The notes below the pieces were generated by a model. That model was not told where the DNA came from and searched no databases. It saw only the letters and a program-made list of their open reading frames with translations. Positions 1 through 11,616 of a DNA stretch of 64,000 nt are shown piece by piece (within the stretch, counting starts at the first letter, position 1; each line of letters opens with the position of its first letter). The position numbers and the translations under genes were made by a program. This stretch comes from Chlorops oryzae (lineage: Eukaryota; Arthropoda; Insecta; Diptera; Chloropidae), in NCBI GenBank assembly GCA_020466095.1, contig CM035808.1:47033893-47097892 (forward strand). The letters run 5' to 3'.

Positions 1-1009
1 AAGTAGTGCAGAGATGAAGTGGTAGATGCAAATGAGTTTTCCTCTTCTCGCTTCTTTCTTTGGAAAACGAGTCAAATTGAAATTTTATCATTGCTCCGTA
101 TTTCTCAGGCAAATTTTTGTTACACTTGGGTAGAGTTTTCTTCACAAATAAACTCCTTTGAATGGTTTTCTTTCTTTCTTATTTTTTTTTGCGGGCACAC
201 CAACACAACATTTGGCCTTATGCCATTTTACGTCATATTTGTCGTTGGAAAAAAGTACAAAAATAAAAAATAAGCACGCACAATTTATATCACTTACAAA
301 ATGAATGGGAAACTGCTTTGCCAACGTCTCTCAGGTCTTGATTATAAATCTTTTCCACTTTGACAGCCTCCGTTGGCAAACGCCGACGTGAATATTCCAT
401 TCCATTCATTCAAACGGACAAGTGCGTTCCAAAGACGTTTACAAAAACGAGAAAAATTAAAGAAAAATAAAATCGTGGTCAAAATTGGCTCAAAATATTT
501 GAACTAGTTACGTGATATGTCACGAATTAAAAACAAAAGCAAACAAAATTATTATTTTTTTCTCCTCCTTATATGGCGATGCATTTCAAGCACTTCAAAT
601 CCGTCTAGTTTTGAATTTCCATCGCTATTTCCCCCCCTAATCACCTTTAACGCACGTTAATTTGCCACACTTAAAGTGTTTAGCGTATTGTTCATATCGG
701 CTCAAAAGTGTTAAATGCGCATGCGTTCCAGACATTGATACGGCCGACGCATTCGTCAAAATAATAATAGTAAGAGAAATATAAAAATATAAATAAATGT
801 TCATGCTCTAATTCATAACAGCTTCGAGATAAGCTTGAAATGTGCCACTATTTTTCATAATATTATATATGTCACAATGCTTATTTTTTGAAACTGTGTG
901 GAATGAAAACAGAAATGGCAGAAGTATTCAAATAAAGTATGGCAGCACGGCATTAATGTTTTAATTGGAGTTACGGTTTGTCTTCGGTAAAAGCCAGCTA
1001 GCGATCATA
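1..1009. other. AT-rich non-coding DNA, nothing recognised
   Basis: No exon-like reading frame, tRNA or clear inverted repeat is seen. The short open frames here are AT-rich chance frames without family features. Confidence 0.5.
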
Positions 1010-1484
1010 TTTATGAGTCCAAAGTTAGTCCGAAATTTTGAAATAATACTTGACTCAGAAACATGACTCCGAAATGATTCCGAAATCATTCGGAAGAGAA
1101 GTATGCGAGAAAAAAGAGACTCAAAAATATGATTGAAATATTTCGAAATATTTCTCTATTAAACATGACTCCGAAATGAGTCCGAAATAAGTGGGAAATA
1201 TTAGGCTAAGAAACATAAATCCGAAATATTTACATAATATTAGGCTCAGAAAGATGACTCCGAAATGAGTCCAAAATTAGTTCGAAATCAGTCCGAAATA
1301 TGATCGAAATAGACTCAGAGATACCACTCAGAAACATGACTCCAAAATGAGTCCAAAAAAAGTGGGAAATATAAGGATAAGAAATAGGCTCAGAAATACA
1401 TACATATGTGTGTATGAGTCTGAAATTATTCCGAAGTACATGTGAGAAATATGACTCCGAAATTAGTCCGAAATATTTACGCTA
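1010..1484. repeat. Degenerate tandem array, GACTCCGAAATGAGTCCGAAAT-like
   Basis: Words of the type ACTCCGAAATGAGTCC and CTCAGAAACATGACTCC recur at irregular 20-50 bp spacing. The same array resumes at 3789 after the inserted transposon, so this is the left half of one interrupted array. Confidence 0.7.
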
Positions 1485-1624
1485 TACACTGAGGGAAAAA
1501 CTGCAACTTAAAATCAAATCCGAGCCATATTAATTCAATATGTTTCAATATAGAAGAAAAATAATACCGAAACATATTAAAGTAAAAATTTTCAACTTTG
1601 ATTTGATGTAGTTTCCATATATTA

Positions 1625-2906
1625 GGTGTAGTAAAAAGAAATCCATTATTTTTCCAATAGATGGCGTTATTTATCTGCATCTCGCGTTGTATAAGTCCGA
1701 TCGTGTTCCGCTAGGGGGCATTAGAAAGATGACAGTTCCTACTAAAAAAGCTTTTTTGACACTTTTTTGATTGATTGATTCAGTTTTGTTTGAGAGCTTG
1801 TCAAAGATGGACATCAGCAAAGAGAAAATTCGCTACATTTTACAGTTTTTCTTCGATAAGGGAGAAAACGCAAGCCAGGCGGCTGAAAATGTGAATAGCG
1901 TTTATGGACCTGATACTGTAACAGCCAATCATGCGCAATTTTGGTTTCGTCGATTCCGTTCCGGTAACTTCGATGTCAAGGATGCACCACGCACTGGAAG
2001 GCCAATTGTCGAAAATGTCGATAAAATCATGGAAATTATCGAGTCCGACCGTCATGTTAGCACTGTTTCGATTGCAAAAGAGCTAAAGATTGCACAAAAA
2101 ACCGTTTGGAACCATTTGAATAAGGCTGGATACACAAAGAAGCTCGATGTATGGGTGCCACACGAGTTAACGCAAAAAAACCTCATGGACCGGATTTCCA
2201 TCTGCGAATCGCTGCTGAACCGCAACAAAATCGACCCATTTCTGAAGCGGTTGGTGACTGGTGATGAAAAGTGGGTCATTTACGACAACGTCAAGCGAAA
2301 ACGGTCGTGGTCGAAACACGGTGAACCGGCGGAAACGATGGCCAAGCCAGGATTGACGGCCAGGAAGGTTTTGCTGTGTGTTTGGTTGGATTGGCAGGGA
2401 ATTATCTACTATGAGCTGCTCCCATACGGCAAAACTCTTAACTCGGAACTCTACTGTCAACAATTGGACCGTCTGAAGGAAGCAATCGCCCATAAGCGGC
2501 CAGCTTTGGCCAATAGGAAAGGAATTGTGTTCCATCAGGACAACGCCAGGCCACACACATCGATAGTGACTCGCCAGAAGCTCCGGGAGTTTGGTTGGGA
2601 GGTTCTTCTGCATCCACCTTATAGTCCGGACCTGGCACCAAGTGATTACCATCTGTTCCTGTCCATGGCGAACAATTTTGCTGGTGAAACATTCGTTTCA
2701 AGAGAGGCTTCTGAAATTCGACTGTCTCAATTTTTTGCTAATAGGAACGAGGGCTTCTATGAGAGAGGCATAATGAAATTACCTTTAAAATGGCAACAAG
2801 TTATCGAACAAAACGGCGCATATTTGACCTAAATCGGGTCATTCTAACTATCTTAAATAAAGCCCTCAATTTAATGCAAAAATAATGGATTTCTTTTTAC
2901 TACACT
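1625..2906 (+). mobile_element. Full-length mariner transposon
   Basis: This 1282-bp unit is flanked by TA at 1623-1624 and 2907-2908. The inverted terminal repeats are about 31 bp and nearly identical: the left begins GGTGTAGTAAAAAGAAATCC, and the right is its reverse complement apart from the first base. One intact transposase frame lies between. Size, TIR length and TA target are typical of mariner. It sits inside the AT-rich arm of another TIR element. Near-identical TIRs and an open frame suggest recent arrival. Confidence 0.93.
1807..2832 (+). CDS. Mariner transposase, DD34D, apparently intact
   Basis: The 341-residue protein cuts and joins mariner DNA at TA sites in the nucleus. The start is the first in-frame ATG (MDISKEKIR), the usual mariner N-terminus; open sequence further upstream has no ATG. 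An N-terminal helix-turn-helix pair covers roughly residues 5-110, with the linker motif WVPHEL. The catalytic triad is visible: first Asp in TGDEKW, second Asp in HQDNARPH, third Asp in YSPDLAPSDYHLF. Exactly 34 residues separate the second and third Asp, which defines the mariner DD34D clade. The C-terminus (KWQQVIEQNGAYL) is also family-typical. No frameshift or internal stop is present, so activity is plausible but untested. Confidence 0.95.
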   Translation: MDISKEKIRYILQFFFDKGENASQAAENVNSVYGPDTVTANHAQFWFRRFRSGNFDVKDAPRTGRPIVENVDKIMEIIESDRHVSTVSIAKELKIAQKTVWNHLNKAGYTKKLDVWVPHELTQKNLMDRISICESLLNRNKIDPFLKRLVTGDEKWVIYDNVKRKRSWSKHGEPAETMAKPGLTARKVLLCVWLDWQGIIYYELLPYGKTLNSELYCQQLDRLKEAIAHKRPALANRKGIVFHQDNARPHTSIVTRQKLREFGWEVLLHPPYSPDLAPSDYHLFLSMANNFAGETFVSREASEIRLSQFFANRNEGFYERGIMKLPLKWQQVIEQNGAYLT

Positions 2907-3061
2907 TAATATTTCGTGGAGTATGTTAAAGTTGCATTGATTTGAAGTTGCACCATATTAATTTGAGTTTGTTTTCATATTAATTCATGAATTGCGTTGA
3001 AATTTACGTTGCTACCTATTGAATCAATAAGAAACGTTATTAAATTAATATGGAAACTCTT

Positions 3062-3560
3062 CACACAGAAAAATATGACACCATTAAATCGATAAGATCC
3101 CCTTATTGAACAGTTTTTTTTGCGCTTACATTGATATAATCAATCTAGCAAGCTGAAATCATATCGCGCGATGGCGTAGTTGAAGTGTGCTAGACTTGTA
3201 ATCTGGAAGGCCCGAGTTCGAACCCTGCCGCAGGCCAAAGAATTTGTGGAAAAATGGAGAATAAAAAACAGGCAAGTAAATTTTAAGGAAAAATTACGGG
3301 GAGCAGAAAGTAAGTTGGACGCGAACCAATAAAACAAGTTGCTTTCGTCGGGTCTTCCAAAAGTCACGCACAAGCACGTTCAAGAAATTCCTATAGAATC
3401 TTTTTTTTAATTTTTTAAGCATAAAAATTTTGTAAAATGTTTTATTTCTCAGTTTTTCAAATAATGTAAATGTTAAATTATCTACTTTTCCCAAAAAAAA
3501 AAAAAAAAAAAAAAAAATCGTCGCTCGCTGGAGCAGGGATCGAACCCACCGACCTGGTTT
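3062..3560. mobile_element. tRNA-headed core shared with the 36.5-37.5 kb copy
   Basis: From about 3110 to 3560 the sequence is collinear with 36870-37290. A tRNA-Thr-like head lies on the + strand (3174-3240): an A-box-like GGCGTAGTTGAAG, an anticodon-loop-like CTTGTAA, and the B box GAGTTCGAACCC. At the other end (3526-3570) the - strand shows CTTGTAA and GGGTTCGATCCC, a second tRNA-like 3' half facing inward. A long A run (about 3494-3517) adjoins the second head. Confidence 0.6.
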
Positions 3561-3788
3561 TTTACAAGAATTCATATCACAATTAAGTAGAGTCTAATAT
3601 TAATTCAATACCGAAAAATATCATTTTAATATGGTTTCTATATTAAAATCGTCGATATTGCGCCACCTTAATTCAATGGTGTTCCATATTGAATCAAAAT
3701 TTTTCTACGTTACTAGACTTTCGTTAACGTTTCACATCGAATCAATGTGGTTTTTATTGATTTTATGTTGTTTTTTCTCTGGGTGTAC

Positions 3789-3915
3789 AAAACTCAGAAA
3801 CTTGACTCCAAAATAGTGCGAAATATGAGAAATATGACTCCGAAATGAGTCCGAAATGTTTCCGAAAATGTTGAAATGAGTCCGAAAATAAGGCTCATAT
3901 AGAAATGTGTCCGGC
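3789..3915. repeat. Right remainder of the CCGAAATGAGTCC tandem array
   Basis: Words such as GACTCCGAAATGAGTCCG continue the array interrupted at about 1486, directly after the right TIR of the inserted element. Confidence 0.65.
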
Positions 3916-5730
3916 ACGTGTCACATTTCACTCTTATATGATCATTCGAAGTATGAAACAGACTCACATTGAACGATCTGCGCAAGAAGGGGAAACATGT
4001 CCTATTTGACTCTTAAAAGAGCTCTCGAATTCCAAATTTGATGTCATATATGAATACCTTAGGACTCAGAATGTTTGCTGGGAAGCGCCTTAAGAGTTTG
4101 AAGGCTGTATTCAGATCCCGGCTTTTTCCCATGCTAGAATATTCGATTATATGTATCTCCTAATCAAATAATAAAACAATTCTTCGAAATAAAAATAAAA
4201 AAATTTTAAAAAATAAATAAATAAATGATGACAAATAATTAATTAATAAATAAACTGCGTGGGTTTCATTCTTAGTTAACGAAGACGGAGGTGGAACTTA
4301 GGCCTGAAAACGTGGCTCCATTCTGTTACATATCAATTTTTAATTTATAATATTCATACAGACCACCTCAATTATCGGCATCGAAAATTCCTATCTTTTG
4401 TAGGAACTTTGCTTTAGCTATTCCTAGGTCCACACGACCTTAAATCAAGCTCGCAAATTGATCTGTGTTCACGTTTTATACCAAGTTGTAAAGCTGTCTT
4501 ACTGCTCTAAGAAATAACCCTACACTAAAAGATTCGTTACTGGTTGTACACAAAACCATCTTAAGGTCATCTTTTTACCTAAGCATTATAAAATTTCTGT
4601 TTATTAAAATAATCCCTCAACGAAATGAACTTTTTCCCAACCAGCTGGGTAGACATATCTTGATAAGTGCACCAGTGCTTTTTTCTGTCTCCATAAATCT
4701 TAGAACAAGAATTTATCGTTTTTGTTCGAAAAAATTCTTGGGAGATTTTAATGTAATTTTGTTTGCCTCTACTGTTAGGCTTTAAAGTTAGAATAGAATC
4801 GGCTTAGGCTTCGAAACTAATTTATGAGCCCCAAAAGAGTAACTCATGGTCTTAGAAACTGTGACAATCATTCTAATTTGCCTTAGAATCGTACAAGAAC
4901 GGTAATTTCCAATTCAAATTGAATTAAATTATTCTGAAGCATGAAGATAACCACAAAAAAAAAAAACAACTTAACAGAGTCGAATCAAGCAGCTAATTTA
5001 ACAGTGGTGTTCCTGCACATTTGGCTATGATGTAAGAAGAAAGTCTCCATGGAAAAAGTGGCAACTCAGCATCGACAATCAATGCCGCTATTATCTCTCC
5101 CATGGCATACGCAGCCATCGTCACGTATTGTCCAAGCTTCAGACATATGCTCGTACGTTGGTTCGTTCGAATCTTTATTCTTTCCAATATGTTTTCCTAC
5201 GACTGCGACTGCGGCTTCTGATTTTCTGCTGCAGTCGACCGATTGTGAGCTAAGAACTTTTTTCTGCTTTTTAGATTCTTTTCTACTTTCCAATTTTGTG
5301 TGAGGAAAACAAAACGGTCCATTGATAATATTCTTATGAAATAGTAAATCGCGAGCTAAGAACGTTCCCAGCGCTCGTGGTGTGAAGACGTGCTTTGCTA
5401 CTACATCGAATCGAGTGTTTCCGCGATCATTTTTCTTTTCAAAGAACTTAAGGAGGACCCTATTTAGGTCAGAAGTTTTTTTTCTTTTTGCAAAAAGGAA
5501 ATTTCCTCCAGAGACAAAAGATTCATACGCTTAAGTTCGTCGCTTAAGTCTTTTGTTTTGACGTGTGTGCGATTATTTGCTTGCAGTATAAAGTGTTTTT
5601 TTTTTTAATAATTTTTTTTTGTGTCGCTCGGTCTTTGAGAAAATAATTAGAATTAATTCTAGTCGTTGAACGAAATTGGTACGTCTAATGTCAAATGAAT
5701 GACGTAATTGTGTGCAGGAAAGTTGAAATT
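3916..5730. other. Non-coding DNA, no gene supported
   Basis: This is AT-rich intergenic sequence. Short overlapping frames at 5049-5303 on both strands (84 and 75 codons) show no domain or splice context. Confidence 0.45.
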
Positions 5731-5919
5731 ATTGCTCATTTCCAAGAAACATAAACGTTTGTGCAATGAAGAACCCGTCCGAACGGTCGTGGCCAGTGCT
5801 TTCGAAGCTGAGCTGAAGTTTACGATTTGTAATTTAAACTGTAAACGAGTTTTGTGAAATCCGTTTAATTGCTTTGCAAGTATTTTAAATTGAGAAATTG
5901 ACTTCCAATAACTTCAATT

Positions 5920-5949
5920 ATGGAATATCTCATCAAACTGGAACTAATG
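5920..5949 (+). CDS. Rhp: Candidate first coding exon of rhophilin (MEYLIKLELM)
   Basis: The first confident rhophilin exon (21071) opens in phase 0 with [12 protein letters not shown] and needs an upstream exon with the ATG. Here an ATG preceded by a 5'UTR-like, repeat-free stretch (about 5730-5919) encodes ten codons and ends in phase 0 at ATG|GTAATT. Joined, this gives a protein of about 707 residues, close to the expected rhophilin length. The donor is weak and no transcript evidence is available, so this is inference. A second phase-compatible short exon exists near 16714. Confidence 0.35.
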
Positions 5950-6066
5950 GTAATTGCAATATGAAGAAATTATATAAAATTATGAAGATGTAATAAAAAA
6001 AAAAATCATTTGCCACTGTATTTGAATTTCGATGCTTTTAGCTTCCTTATTTCTTGTTTCTATAAA

Positions 6067-6168
6067 CAGTGTTAGCTCTCAACTGCACACATCTTCATAT
6101 GCGGACAAAATCCATTAGCGGGCAATAAGTTCGTCACCGTGAGTGTCCGCATATGAGAAGTTTCACTG
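6067..6168. mobile_element. Short pogo-like MITE
   Basis: The unit begins CAGTGTTAGC and ends TTTCACTG followed by TA. Internal inverted arms ATATGCGGAC and GTCCGCATAT surround the centre. CAGTG-type ends are typical of pogo/Tigger derivatives. The left flank lacks an obvious TA. Confidence 0.45.
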
Positions 6169-9100
6169 TATATAGATTTAGCGTCGTCATCCCGAAGAGT
6201 GTCGAGAAAGTTATGAGCATGGGTACTTTATGACATATCAATTGAATGTCTTCTTAAGAAAAAAAAATTCATAAAATATGTTTATGTCCTTGGAAGCACG
6301 AAATATTTTTTCCTAAAAGAATGCATAATGTTTTCTCAATCTTTATTGGAAATTGAATTCCATTCTTTAAATTATTGGGGGATACCCAATCTCCTTGGAA
6401 TTTTTGCGAAAGGTTAATGCTGCACCCAAAAAAATTTAGCATTAAAATTAATATGTGTAAATATTTTCATGTGATATAAAGCTGAAAGTTCCCTTACCTT
6501 GGTCATCAATAGTCGTTCGTTGTCATTCGGATGGAAGTAATTTTAACCCTTATACCTTCTTTTAAATGATAACGAAGAGAAATATGGCTATCTAAAGGTC
6601 AAAAAAAAATATTTTTAATATTTTTTTAAAGTATTTTTAGTAGAGAGCTTCTTTGGAGGACGGCTTTCTAGTTGGGAGAGTATATACACCGCAAGGTAAT
6701 TGAATCGGTCATTTCTAAAACCTCTTAAGTCAAATTTTTTTCTAAATTGCTCATTACTTATTTAATTAAGCATGAAGGACTTTATAATTGATCTTGAAAA
6801 ATTCTACCGCAATGACTTATGGTTTGAAATTATTGATTCAAGTCGATTAAGAAGAGCAATATTTGCCGGCGAGGGACGCACGAAGAACTGAGAAAACAAA
6901 ACACCTATGTATATAACTTCCCAGTACGTCCCTCGTTATGAAAAGAAAAAATCGTTTTTCTAAAGCATTGACTTACAGCTTTAGTCTTTACAAAAATATT
7001 TCAACTAAGCTGCCAAAGGAGCTCATTTTATAGCAATACCTCTCTCAGAAATTCGCCACAAAATCATAATTTTATTTCGCTAAGATTTTCGTAAAGGGCT
7101 TAATCCAACTCTGTCCCACTTTTATAAAAAAAAAAATGCTTTCAAAGTATTTTTCTGCTTTGTCAACTGAAAAATTGCAGAAAAATTCTGATTGTTTATC
7201 CGCACGCCATCCACGCCATAAGTACCTATGCAACAAGACCCTAAAGCTGAAAAATCATTGAATTTCCTCAGAAACTAGGTAACGTCTCAAAATTGTTTTC
7301 TAAATAAGTATGAAAAAAATAATCAAAAAAATTAAGAAAATATAAATAAAAATAAATCACTTTGACCCCGAGAGGAACTCATTCTCGAAACTAATGAGAC
7401 ATTCAAATGTCGTGGAAAAAGTATAAATTTTTCAATTTGCTTCTCAATAAATCACAGTGGAATGACTAAAATGATTGCCATTTTGTCGTTAAAATTTTTC
7501 TTCACTGCTTCTTGAATAAATTTGAGTGTTATTTAACATGAGTGGGACGATGCAGATGGAATTTATTGCCATTCAAAACGGGAAGTAAAGTCTACCACCA
7601 ACGGATTTTTTTTTCTTTTTATTTTTTACTGGCCTCTTCAGTTTCATCGGCATTTTCGCATTGAAGTTAAACCGCAAAATGTCATTAAGGCGTGTATAAC
7701 TGTTAATTTCTTACAATAAAATGGAACAGAAAATAAAAAGAAACAAAGCTGAAATAGAAAATTTACTTCGCCATAGCGCGTAGCAATCAAAAAGAAATAC
7801 GAAGGGCCGAAGCGAACGCACACACAGAGGGGCTCTCCCATTGGGACTGAGCAACGGTTGCACAACTGCGAAGCGAATCTGTTTTTCCTTTTTTATTTTT
7901 TTTTTGTTATTTTTATATTTTCTTATCGACTATTGATTGCCTTTGCATTTTCACGTAAATGCAAAGAATTTTCCATCATTTTCTAATAACAGTTTCGGCT
8001 GCAAAAACATCCAACCGCGGCGTCAAAAGAGGATGCAAAAAAAACCAAAGTGCATAAGAACATATGTACATTGTTTATATAATTTTTTTTTTTTTTTTTA
8101 TTCTTAGCTGTACTTGACTGCTGTTCGGTGTTGAACGTTGTTTAGTACCACCGGCTGCTACTGGCTCTCTTGCTGTCTAACACTTTATCTTTATCTCTCT
8201 CTCTAATGTTAAAGACACCGCTGCATAAGTTGTATGGCGCAAGCAACGGCAACAGCAGCAGCACCGCCATCAGCAGCTGTAATACTCGCTGTGCAACAAG
8301 TGGTATCCAACTGACCTACATACTTTTTCTAAAGCTTAACTTTATTGTCAGCAGTCCATAAAACAAACAAAAAAAAAAAACAAGAATGAAAAAAGCCAAA
8401 AAGTTGCTTTCAACAATTTTACGGGCCGCGATGCAAGAATTTTCAAGAATTTGGAATTCCAGTTGTCTCAAATCTTGCATGAAGGAGTCTTTGCTCTGCT
8501 GCTTTATTGCTGTTTGCTTAGAGCGCTCTTTGCGTCGTTGGTGTTAACTTCAGATTGAGCAGACAAAGCTTTTAGCTGTTAAAAGCTTGTTGTCACAAAG
8601 TTGTCCAACAACAAAATAAAATGAAAAAATTTTTTTTTTTTTTGCAAACTTGTTTGAAAATTCGATCGGAAAAATAATCAATTTTTTTGAAAATACCTAC
8701 CCTTCGAAAGGGAAATTTTTCCCCCAAAGACTTTCTATGCTTCTAAATCTCATATCAATGAAAATATAATTTTTTCTTTTTAACATTATTTTTAATCTGT
8801 TCTACTTTCGATACCTTGATTTGGTATAATTATATTCAATTTTTATTTATTTATTTCTATCGTAGTGTGAAAAACAAAAAACCTGCTCTGAGATGCACTT
8901 CAATGATCGCTCTTTATGCTTTTCCGAAATCGTATTAACAACATTTCTTCTTGCGCCTTAACATGCATGGCTGTGCACATACGCATTTTGACGGAAACTT
9001 GAATTTTCACAAGACATTTTCACTAGAAGCATCACGCGCCTATCATTAAAACACAACTTGGAAATGTAGGTCACTCTGGCAGTGTGGCAGCAGGTTACTT

Positions 9101-10384
9101 CTTTTATTTTATTTTTATTTTAGTTTTTTTTTCACACAATATCCCCGTGATTGTAAATAAGAGGAAAACTGGACTGGCTGTTGTCAGGACTAGTATTTTA
9201 GTAGCTTTGAACCGTTGGCTGCTAACTGGAAAAGTCGTTCTCCTTGCAACATAATAAAAATGCATGCACTAATTAAATCTAAAATCGCAAAGAGGTGGAA
9301 AGAGGGAGACGGAGCAAGATCGAGAGACCGAGAGACGTTTGCCTGAATCGATTACATTATCGCTCGTCAAATGTTATGTTCTGCACCGTTGCATTTTCCG
9401 ATTCGGAAGAGACAAATGTTTTCACGATTAAACGTGACAAAGAATTCCCGAACCGTTGCTTGAATGACTTGCAAAATGGTTTATTCGCCTGGCAAAGCAG
9501 CACATTCCTTCAATGAATGAATGCCACAGCAAAACAAAAGACTTAGGAAACGAACTTTAAACTTGATTCTTCAGTCAGTTTTATGGTTTTTTCTTTTCTT
9601 TCACGTAAAATTTATTGTTGGGAAAATATTTGTTCTCTCCTCATGTCAGTTCGCGTTCGTCTATGCTACAAAAATTGGCAATAGGTCAAATGTTTTGTTT
9701 TCTTCTTCTTTTTTTTTTTTGTTTTGTTACGGCTTCTGTTTCTGCTAATGATGTTGACCTTTTGAGCTTGAAATGAATACCACCACTTTCTTCGAAAGTT
9801 TAAAAAGCTATAAAAATAGTTTTTAAAAATTAAAAAAAAAAAAACAAAGACCTACATTTTGTATTTATTCTTTCAATACTTTCTCCATATTTGACTCAAA
9901 TATTGTCCCATTGACTTTTGACATAAAATTTTGAAGAAATCGCTTTCTGAGACAACCTTCTTCTCAGTGTCTCTGTGGCTCTGTTGTTAACTGTTTTATT
10001 TTTATGATTCTCATTTCTGTTCCCTGCAGTTTCAGATGAGAATGTAATAGGCCCTCCACATTATTATTCTTAATTTTACGCAATTTACAGTTTTGTAGGG
10101 TTTTTGAACACCGTTTTCAAAACAGCTTGAAATCGGCTTCCAACATAGAGTGAGAAAAAGAATTAAAAAGCCTTCTTAGTCACACTTTTCTTATTTAAAC
10201 ATTTACGAGAGAAACTTTCTTAAAATATAGCACTTCAAAATTGGTTTTCTAAAGCCCTTTATTCATTAAAAATAACTTCTCGCAAGGCGAATCATTCGAG
10301 GTTTATTGAGACTACGGAGAAAGAATTTAAAAAACGTCACACTGAGAATCAATTCGTTGATTTGATAGAGCGATTCACTGACTC

Positions 10385-10605
10385 TTAGGCTCATAGTCTT
10401 CAACCTAGTTTAAACTTTTTGAAGGTTTGACTTTTCAAATCATAGTCTACCGGAGAGTTTGAGCCATGTTTATTAATTTTACATCAACATTTTGAAAAAT
10501 TTAAATAAAGCAAAGGTATTTGATTGAGTTAAGCTGGTATGAAGACTGAAAGAGTATATTCGAATAAATTTTCGAAGCTCTTAAACCACGTTGAAGACTA
10601 CGATC
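10385..10605 (-). repeat. Dispersed TIR repeat, family R1, diverged copy
   Basis: It shares GGCTCATAGTCTTCAACC, TAGTTTAAACTTT and a GAGAGTTTGAGCC block with the copies at 42143-42371, 38.6-39.2 kb and 48.1-48.3 kb. The end near 10590 (TTCGAAGCTCTTAAAC) matches the inverted terminal of the 42-kb copy. Confidence 0.55.
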
Positions 10606-11584
10606 CTTAAATGAGAAGAAATGATGAAGAATTTTTCTAGCTTAGATTTTTTAACGAAGAAATTTAACGATTGAAATTGCGATGCCAAAAACAACCACAA
10701 ATCAATGTCTTGTTTTCTCATAATTTTCCCTCAAATCGGTAGTATTTTCCCAGACCTAAGAAATCATTATTTTCGAACTTACATCAAAGCTCAACACCTG
10801 CGGCAAGGCACGATTTTCCAGCATTGTTGCAAAGAAAAATCAAAAACAACAAAAAAAAAAACAATCCTCAAAGCAAAGTTCAATGGAAAAAATTTCACCA
10901 ATTTTCGAAGATCTTTACCTTTTTAACCTTCTGCGAAAAATGAAAAAAAAAAAAAATTATTTAAAAAAATGCAACATAATATTATGTTGTAAGCCATCCA
11001 CACGCTTAAGGAGAATTGTTGGACATATCATAAGAGAAAAAAATATCAACTTACTGCAGCCAATTTAACAAGCTGGTCAATGCACTTTTTCAGCTTAAAA
11101 ACCTTCCATATTCGGAATGAACAAATTGAAAACAAAAGTTCGTTGCCAAGCGTGCGGATGGGATCGACAGCCTTACCATTTTTTCAATCTTTTTTTTTCA
11201 TTTTTTGGAATTTAATTTTCAATTTTTTTTAAATTTTTCATAATTTTTTTTTTTTTTTATTTATTTTTGAATATTTTTGAATTAAAAAGTAAAGCTTTTT
11301 TGAATTTCTGTTTTGAGTTTCTCAGCAGCAGCAAAACTGATTTCATCTTTCGAGCGTTGTAAATCATTGAGGCATCTCGAATTTTTGATTTCTTCTTTTT
11401 GAAAGGCAAAGAAAAATCTATCTAAATAAAAACATAACGAAAAAACAAATCCCTCCACGTGCGATTACCTACAACTTTTCGCACCTATTATAATAAATAT
11501 TAGCAACGCAACAGAAATTAACAATTATTATTTGAGAAGCCGCGCTCGAAGCGGCAATATCGAACACCTCAAATCACGTCCGTC

Positions 11585-11616
11585 CTTCCCTCTGGTCCGT
11601 CCGTCCGTCCGTCCGT
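11585..11616. repeat. Short CCGT microsatellite
   Basis: TCCGTCCGTCCGTCCGTC lies in a GC-richer stretch (11540-11950) that otherwise resembles 5'UTR or enhancer DNA but encodes nothing recognisable. Confidence 0.7.

Larger units (their letters stand above)
1487..3785. mobile_element. TIR DNA element (TA target site) carrying tRNA-like heads and a nested mariner
   Basis: The left end starts CACTGAGGGAAAAAC at 1487 and the right end is the inverted CTCTGGGTG ending at 3785. Both ends are flanked by TA. The terminal inverted similarity runs on through a TTAAAATCAA / TAAAATCAAT stretch. Without the nested mariner the element is about 1.0 kb, the same size as the related copy at 36459-37456. A second copy-like left end (CACACAGAAAAATATG) sits inside at 3062, so this copy is probably two related elements nested or recombined. 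It split the tandem array on either side. Confidence 0.6.

Noticed and set aside
3174..3250. tRNA-Thr gene
   Set aside because: A and B boxes and an anticodon-like loop are present, but the acceptor stem does not pair and the same segment recurs at 36.9 kb inside a mobile element. Called a SINE-like head instead.
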